64,000 bases of DNA from assembly GCA_039707465.1 (NCBI GenBank), contig CM077648.1, forward strand, positions 23,498,119-23,562,118, read 5' to 3'. Position 1 is the stretch's first letter, and every line of letters starts with the position of its first letter. The translations under genes and the position numbers were made by a program. Under the pieces are notes generated by a model. The model saw only the letters and a program-made list of their open reading frames with translations. It had not been told where the DNA came from and made no database searches. Shown here in pieces: positions 58,345 through 64,000 of the stretch. This DNA comes from Rhabdophis nuchalis. Its lineage: Eukaryota; Chordata; Lepidosauria; Squamata; Natricidae.

Positions 58345-60820
58345 CAATAAGTGAATATTGCAGTTACTTCAAACATTGTACTCAGAAGGGGCTTATCAGT
58401 GAGTTGCAGATCGAGTGGAGAAAAGTATCAAATGGGCCCCAGCAGCCCTAGATCCTCTCTCCTTCATGAATTATTTGGAGAATGAGAGGGATGTGTTTAG
58501 ATTTTCGGATGATATAAAATGGTGTAGTGAAGTGGTGCATGCTGACAGTTTTCTCAATCTCAGGGACTTTTAAATGGATGGACTTGCACCTGCCACATAT
58601 CTGAAGTCCACACATCTTAAAAGTCTCTGAAGTTGAGAAATATCTCTAGAAAAGAAAATCCAAAATTATCTTGACAGGTTGGCGAAGTGGGGAGGAAGTT
58701 ACACCATACAAATTAAGAGAGACAAGTACAAAGATGTTTATTTTGGAAATAATACATAGATTGGTGCTTAATAACTACTTGTGAAAAAGATCTTGAAGTT
58801 AAAGAACTGCATCAGTACTAGTATATTTCTCAAATCATAGAAAGTATTGTTCTATTTCACTGCGCTTTGGTCAGTTCTCATCTCCAGTATTATAGTATTC
58901 TGTCCAAGCCTGTGCAGCATACAAATTTTGAAAAGTAAAAACCAGTTCAGAGAAGGGGAGTAGAGAATGCACCTTGTGAAGAAGCTTAACCTTGAGAAAA
59001 GATGAGCTATATATATGAAAAGATAAATGCCTGTGGAGATTTTCAGTCATCCAGGTCATTGTTGTCTCAAAGGTGCTTTTTCAAAAAGCAACTGGACTGG
59101 GTTTTTTTTTCTTTGAAGAACAAAATATTTCCTTTCTCACCCAAGAAACTTCATCATTTGTGATGGAAGGATAGGTACTGACAGTTGAGACTGCATGGTG
59201 GAAGGATGGATTAAAGCACATTTGGATGTTGATTCAATAAAACCATATTTTATTTTATACCAATTATTTTTAAAAATTTGTAGCCCATTTCAATATGTAT
59301 ATTCTAGGCAATGTAAAACAGTGCAGGACATAAAAAGGAACATATAAAATATTAGTACCCTCCCCCTAGTTGTCAGAAACAGCTGGATCCATAGGTCAGC
59401 TAGACATAAAACAGAATAATCCACCAGATTGTCCTCTGAAGTCCACTGGAATTCATCCAGGTCCTGAAGAATACCAGTTGAAAGAATTCTGTTTTCATAT
59501 GGAATCCTTGGTTGTCTATGAATCTGAAGAGGAAGTAAACTGATCATAGCAGATGATAGGTATCATTGTCCTCCATTTCCAGTTCCCTCTTATTGCCTCA
59601 AAGTATAATAGGTGTTTGCTGTAGTCTATTGGCACATATTATTTGTGATAGGCCCAAAGTTACCCTAAACTCATGCAACACACTGAGCCTCTTTTCCAGG
59701 GAATGAAGATCAAAGTCTCCTCAAACACTCAATCTTGGGATGGCCCAACATTATCTCTAAGATGACATCCAGATATTCATGGAGGGCCCTCTATAATATT
59801 CTTTAAGACATTCTTATCCAGTCATAATAGTGCTCCTCATCACTGCAAAGGTGTCTTATACATCACAGCAACCCTTTCTCCTTGGCCAAGTTGCTATAGC
59901 TGTTGCATAACTGGCAGGACAAATTTGCAACAGGGCTATATCCTCATTTTTCCCCATTCATGTTTCAATAACTTACATCAAGTCACCACATTCATCTACC
60001 AGATGTTGTAAAATGAATGTGGTTTTATTTTGCACCAACTGGCCATTTTCAAGTAGTAATTGGAGCCCAATATGCTCAGCAGTTCATCCACCTGGGCTCT
60101 GGTCTGGAATATCTGGTTTAGAAGAGATCCATACAAATATATGGGTCTCCCTTTTCCTGTAGTAGTCAAGCTGGTGCTTCCTGCCATACCTATCTCTGAC
60201 TCATAATACACAGTGGGTTCCTATCACAACATTCTTTTCCTTTACTTATCTTGCCATTCTCTTGTTCAACATACATACCACAAACATAAGCTATCTCTTA
60301 AGGACATTTCTAGCCTGTCATCCGCTATTTACACATATAACACTCGTCTACAACACTATTTGTATAAAATCTACTTTAACTAAAGTAATTCACTCTTCCC
60401 AACCTATCCCTCAGAGAAGACTTCAGGCTACCAGAGTCTTTCAGAGAAAACTTCAGGTTGTATCTCAATCCTAACTATTTCCCCACTACAAGAGGAAAGA
60501 GTAGAAGTCTTTATCAGTAATCCATAGTTCTCACCTAGGCAGTGCATCTAAAAGGTTTCTATTAATTCAGGTATGCTTAACCTCAACAGTTTCATTTATT
60601 CTTCAGTACTTTAAATATACTCTAATTCAGCAGCCATTAATCTTTTCACTAATAACCACTAAAAGAAAAGCTACCAGCCACTAATAGCTAACGTTGGCTC
60701 TAAACAGCTCCATCTGATGTCATCTTAAAAATCTGGAAGATCTGCAGTGTATCTCATATAGGCCTTTAAACTTCTGTATTCATAAGCAGTGTCAATTCAG
60801 GTGATCTGTGGGCTGCACGT
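58345..60820. other. intergenic, degraded repeats
   Basis: No gene. A dispersed repeat piece at 59040-59170 (CACCCAAGAAACTTCATCAT) has a relative near 55570-55670. The rest is unrecognised. Confidence 0.45.
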
Positions 60821-60829
60821 CATCTCTCC

Positions 60830-61066
60830 CTATGCTGGCCCATGTATTTCTATTTCTTCTCTTTCTTCATATATAGGACTTTCTCTGTTGGTATCAGAAG
60901 TCTTGTGGAGAAGTTGGGGCCCTGCCAGCCCAATTATTAGAGCTCCGATTGGCGCTGTGATTAAGATTGCCAGGAAAGCAACTGTCAAAATATCCATGCC
61001 ATATTTCTGAGATTGTTGATCTCCCTGCTCCCGTGCTGTATCTAAGGCAACTGAGCCAATTGCAGC
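60830..61066 (-). CDS. SLC9B2: SLC9B2-like terminal exon
   Basis: 78 codons and [23 protein letters not shown] ... [10 protein letters not shown] and an acidic tail ([12 protein letters not shown]). Acceptor TTGACAG. Confidence 0.94.
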   Translation of the reverse strand, partial: AAIGSVALDTAREQGDQQSQKYGMDILTVAFLAILITAPIGALIIGLAGPQLLHKTSDTNRESPIYEEREEIEIHGPA

Positions 61067-63510
61067 CTGTCAAGAGAAAAGAAAGAATAGATAACACAGC
61101 AAAAGAACATTTTAAAAAATACAGCACAAAAGCTTATTTCATCAAACACTGTATACCATACAGCAGCTAACTAGTGGATAAGAAGCCCTTCCTGCTGTTG
61201 TTCCCCAGCAGCTGGTGTTTAAGATATGCTATCTAGTCTTCAGGTGATAGCACCTAGATATTAAGACTAGCAACCATTAAGAGACCAGTTCTCACTGAAT
61301 AAGTACTGCTCCTTTCAAAAGCATCTAAATTGGTGTCCATCTAATCAAATGAATTTTATGACTTATTTTAAGCGATTCTCTACATGAAATTCAAAGTATT
61401 TACACTTAGGCAAGAAAAATCAATTTTACAGGTACAGATTAGGTGAAACCTGGCTCAATAGCGTTGACTGTGAGAGGGATCTTGGAGTCCTAGATTTAAG
61501 TCAACAATCACTTAAATATGAGCCAGCAGTATGCAGCAGCAATCAAAAAAGCCAATGCAATCTTAGGTTGCATTAACAGAGGGATAGAATTATGATCATG
61601 TAAAGTATTAGTACCGCTTTATAAAGCCTTAGTCAGACCATACTTAGAATACTGCATCCAGTTTTGGTACCATATTATAAAAAAGATGTAGAGATTCTGA
61701 AAAGAGTGTAGAAAAGAGCAACAAAGCTGATTAGGGGGCTGGAGGCTAAAACATGAACGGTTACAGGAATTGGGTTTGTCTACTGTAGTGAAAAGATGGA
61801 CTAGCGGTGACATGATAGCAATGTTGCAATAATTGAGGAGCTGCCACTATGAAGAGATTCAACCTATTTTTCAAAGCATCAGAAAACAAGACAAGAAACA
61901 ATCAAGGAGAGAAGAACCAAGGAGAAATTTCCTAACAGCGAGAACAATTAACCAGTGGAATGGCTTGCCTTCAGAAGTTGTGGGTGCTTCATCACTGGAG
62001 GCTTTTAAGAAGAGACTAGACAGCTACGTACTTGTCTGGAATGGTGTAGGATCTCCTGATTGTGCAGGGCGTTGGACTGGAAGATCTCCAAGATCCCTTC
62101 CAACTCTGTTATTTTGTTATTTACTGTTGCTTTGGAAGAGGACTACATTGTAAATTACTGTTTTGTTTGGGATTAGCTCTTCCTTCATATAATTTTGATT
62201 TACTGTAGTCAGTAACCATGTGAGTGTTATACTTGATGAGTACAGTAGCAAATCTAGAATTATATTTATAATAAAGTAATGGTTTAGAACAGTGGTAGTC
62301 AACCTGGTCCCTACCGCCCACTAGTGGGTATTCCAGCTTTCATGGTGGGTGGTAGGGATTTTGTCCGATATTGAAGCACTTTACTTTTTAAAATTTAATT
62401 GACTTCTCTACTTTATAAATCACCATTACTGTGGAACCTGTGGGCAGTTAGAAAATTTTACTACTAACAGAGATACAAAAATGGGCGGTAGGTATAAAAA
62501 GGTTGACTACCCCTGGTTTAGAATATGTATTTTCTTTAAGAGCCTTACTAAGGGCCTTATTAACCACTGTTTATATTTTTGAAGTTCAACTGGATTGGAC
62601 TTTGCTGCCTGAGGTTAAGATAGACAAATGGCAGTCCAGTCTCTTCTTGAAAGTTTCCAGTGATGAAACTCTCACAACTTCTGAAGGCAACTTCTGTTCC
62701 ATTGGCTGATTGTTCTCGCTGTCAGAAAATTTCTCCTTATTTACAGGTTGAATCTCTCTGTTTCCATCCATTATTCCTTGTCTGGCCTTCAGGTGCCTTG
62801 GAAAATAGCTTGACCCTTTCCTCTCTGTGGCAGCGCCTCAAATATTGGTAGACTGCTATCATATCTCCCTTGGCCCTTCTTTCACTAGACTAGCCATGCC
62901 CAGTTCTTGTAACCATTCATCGTATGTTTTAGCCTCCATTCCCCTAATCTTGGTTGCTCTTTTCTGCACTCTTTTTAGAGTCTCCACATCTTTTTTATAG
63001 TATGCTGACTAAAACAGAATGCAGTACTCTAGATGTGGTCTTACTAACTTCTTGGGAGGATCGATGTATTCAAATAATTTTATTTCCAGAGGACAGAAAT
63101 CTGTCATAAAAATACAGTATACCTGCACAGTAGCTTTGGGGATCCAAGCCAATGCAATAAATATTCTCTCTTTCAGCTCAAAACCAGCACAACAGACCAA
63201 TACAAAAGTGGCTGTAATTCGGGCTATCAACCCAACAGCCAGTATAGCAATGCAAAATCCTGCAACAAAGAAATAGATTTAATTATTTCTGGTATTAAGA
63301 AAAGAATCACCTCAACACCTAAATGGCATAATTTTCCTTCTGGTAATGAACCCCTCCAAAGACAATATGCCTAAATGCCTGCTTGTTAGTGCAAGACTTA
63401 CCAACTGTTTGAGGATCAAGAGATGCGACAGATATTTCAGCGCCAATCAAACCAAAAAGAAAAGGTTGGAAAATCTCCCATGCAACCTTAATAATTTTTT
63501 CTACCTCTTT
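60830..63510 (-). CDS. SLC9B2: SLC9B2-like Na+/H+ antiporter, last three exons (partial)
   Basis: Three exons on the - strand equal exons 9, 10 and 11 of the SLC9B1-like gene in length and phase (109, 137 and 237 nt). The translation ([60 protein letters not shown]) is closer to human SLC9B2 than to the neighbouring gene, and it occupies the SLC9B2 position. Human SLC9B2 (NHA2) is an electroneutral or electrogenic Na+(Li+)/H+ antiporter of plasma and organelle membranes. The conserved Arg of exon 10 is present. The rest of the gene lies beyond the right edge. Its terminal intron holds two CR1 pieces and a hAT MITE. Confidence 0.93.
61465..62115 (+). mobile_element. CR1 LINE 3' end in SLC9B2-like intron
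   Basis: + strand CR1 C-terminal remnant ([20 protein letters not shown]) ending in the CR1 3' UTR. Antisense to the gene. Confidence 0.85.
62290..62515. mobile_element. intact hAT MITE, 226 bp
   Basis: It starts CAGTGGTAGTCAACC and ends GGTTGACTACCCCTG, inverted ends, with an exact 8-bp duplication GTTTAGAA (62282-62289 and 62516-62523). It is the intact reference copy for the element broken at 9887-10541. Confidence 0.9.
62625..63055 (-). mobile_element. CR1 LINE fragment next to exon 10
   Basis: Reverse-strand CR1 3' part (GCAGTCCAGTCTCTTCTTGA, TAGCCTCCATTCCCCTAATC). It ends within about 70 bp of the SLC9B2-like exon 10 donor. Confidence 0.82.
63123..63259 (-). CDS. SLC9B2: SLC9B2-like exon 10
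   Basis: 137 nt, [20 protein letters not shown] ... [11 protein letters not shown]. Acceptor TTGCAG, donor GTATAC. The Arg lost in the orphan copy at 8.3 kb is conserved here. Confidence 0.94.
63402..63510 (-). CDS. SLC9B2: SLC9B2-like exon 9
   Basis: 109 nt, [20 protein letters not shown] ... [12 protein letters not shown]. Acceptor TTGCAG, donor GTAAGT. Confidence 0.94.
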
Positions 63511-63937
63511 CTGCAAAAAAAAAAGCAATTCATTTTTGTTGCACAGTACTGTACATTCATGCAGAAGATACATAACACATACTTAATTATTTTCATATTA
63601 TTAAATAAGATTTTCAAAAAAATAAGTGATCCAATTAAATGTGCCATGTTCTTGCTCTCATCTTAGGAAGAGTGATTCTATCATTATAAAGATGACATCA
63701 CATCTTTCAAATATTAAGATATTAAGGACACTACTAATAACTTAATAGGAGCTTTGAAATTATAAATATTCCTCCTTAAACACAATTTAAGCCAATACCA
63801 TCTTTTAGTTATTTCTATAACATACTATAGAAGTAATTAAAAAGATGGTAGTTCTTTTCCAGTTCTCCTTTTTTCATTAAAACACCCTGTTCTCACCTAA
63901 TCCCATTCACTTTTATTCATAATATCATAATATCAAG

Positions 63938-64000
63938 TTTCCCTGAAAATAAGACAGGGTCTTATTTCTTTTGATCCCCAAAATAAGCGCTTGGCCTTAT
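63938..64000. mobile_element. MITE left end, cut by window edge
   Basis: TTTCCCTGAAAATAAGACAG and the following bases match the left end of the MITE at 23262-23500. The rest is outside the window. Confidence 0.65.

Overview
This is vertebrate nuclear DNA and almost certainly comes from a squamate reptile, probably a snake. Single-copy coding sequence is sparse, split into short GT-AG exons, and embedded in interspersed repeats. The repeats are CR1 and L2-like LINEs with (AAT)n tails, an L1, a Sauria-type SINE with a Bov-B-like tail, many hAT MITEs, a probable Helitron and a GATA/GACA (Bkm-like) microsatellite.

Two genes can be rebuilt codon by codon. CISD2 (+ strand, three exons, 13910-24519) gives an intact 135-residue NEET protein. 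An SLC9B (NHA) Na+/H+ antiporter (- strand, eleven exons, 53964 down to 33167) gives an intact 514-residue protein that most resembles SLC9B1. A second SLC9B gene, closest to SLC9B2, enters from the right edge with its last three coding exons on the - strand (63510 down to 60830). The order CISD2, SLC9B1, SLC9B2 with these orientations is the known vertebrate synteny.

Layout. 1-5 kb: degraded LINE, a solo LTR and MITEs. 5-9.7 kb: an orphan copy of SLC9B exons 9 and 10, interrupted by an L2-like LINE. 9.8-13.9 kb: nested hAT elements, a split CpG-rich block with an NRF1-type site, and the CISD2 promoter. 13.9-24.5 kb: CISD2; intron 1 holds a CR1 that is itself interrupted by an ORF2-less L1 and a hAT. 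24.7-29.4 kb: GATA/GACA repeat and a truncated LINE. 29.4-37.3 kb: a second copy of the 19.0-29.4 kb unit, with a dead, LINE-interrupted copy of CISD2 exon 2. 33.2-54 kb: the SLC9B1-like gene, whose intron 4 holds an almost intact L2-like LINE. 54-60.8 kb: LINE and CR1 fragments and a CpG-dense candidate promoter at 57.2-57.7 kb. 60.8-64 kb: 3' exons of the SLC9B2-like gene.

The clearest non-repeat structure is a local tandem duplication of the CISD2-SLC9B junction, followed by complementary loss: one unit kept CISD2 and lost SLC9B exons 9-11, the other kept the SLC9B exons and lost CISD2. A further SLC9B exon 9-10 copy lies on the far side of CISD2. I see no evidence of an unknown gene system. 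The main interest is the duplication history, an apparent half-L1 element and a set of hAT insertions sharing one target-site rule. All alignments were made by eye.
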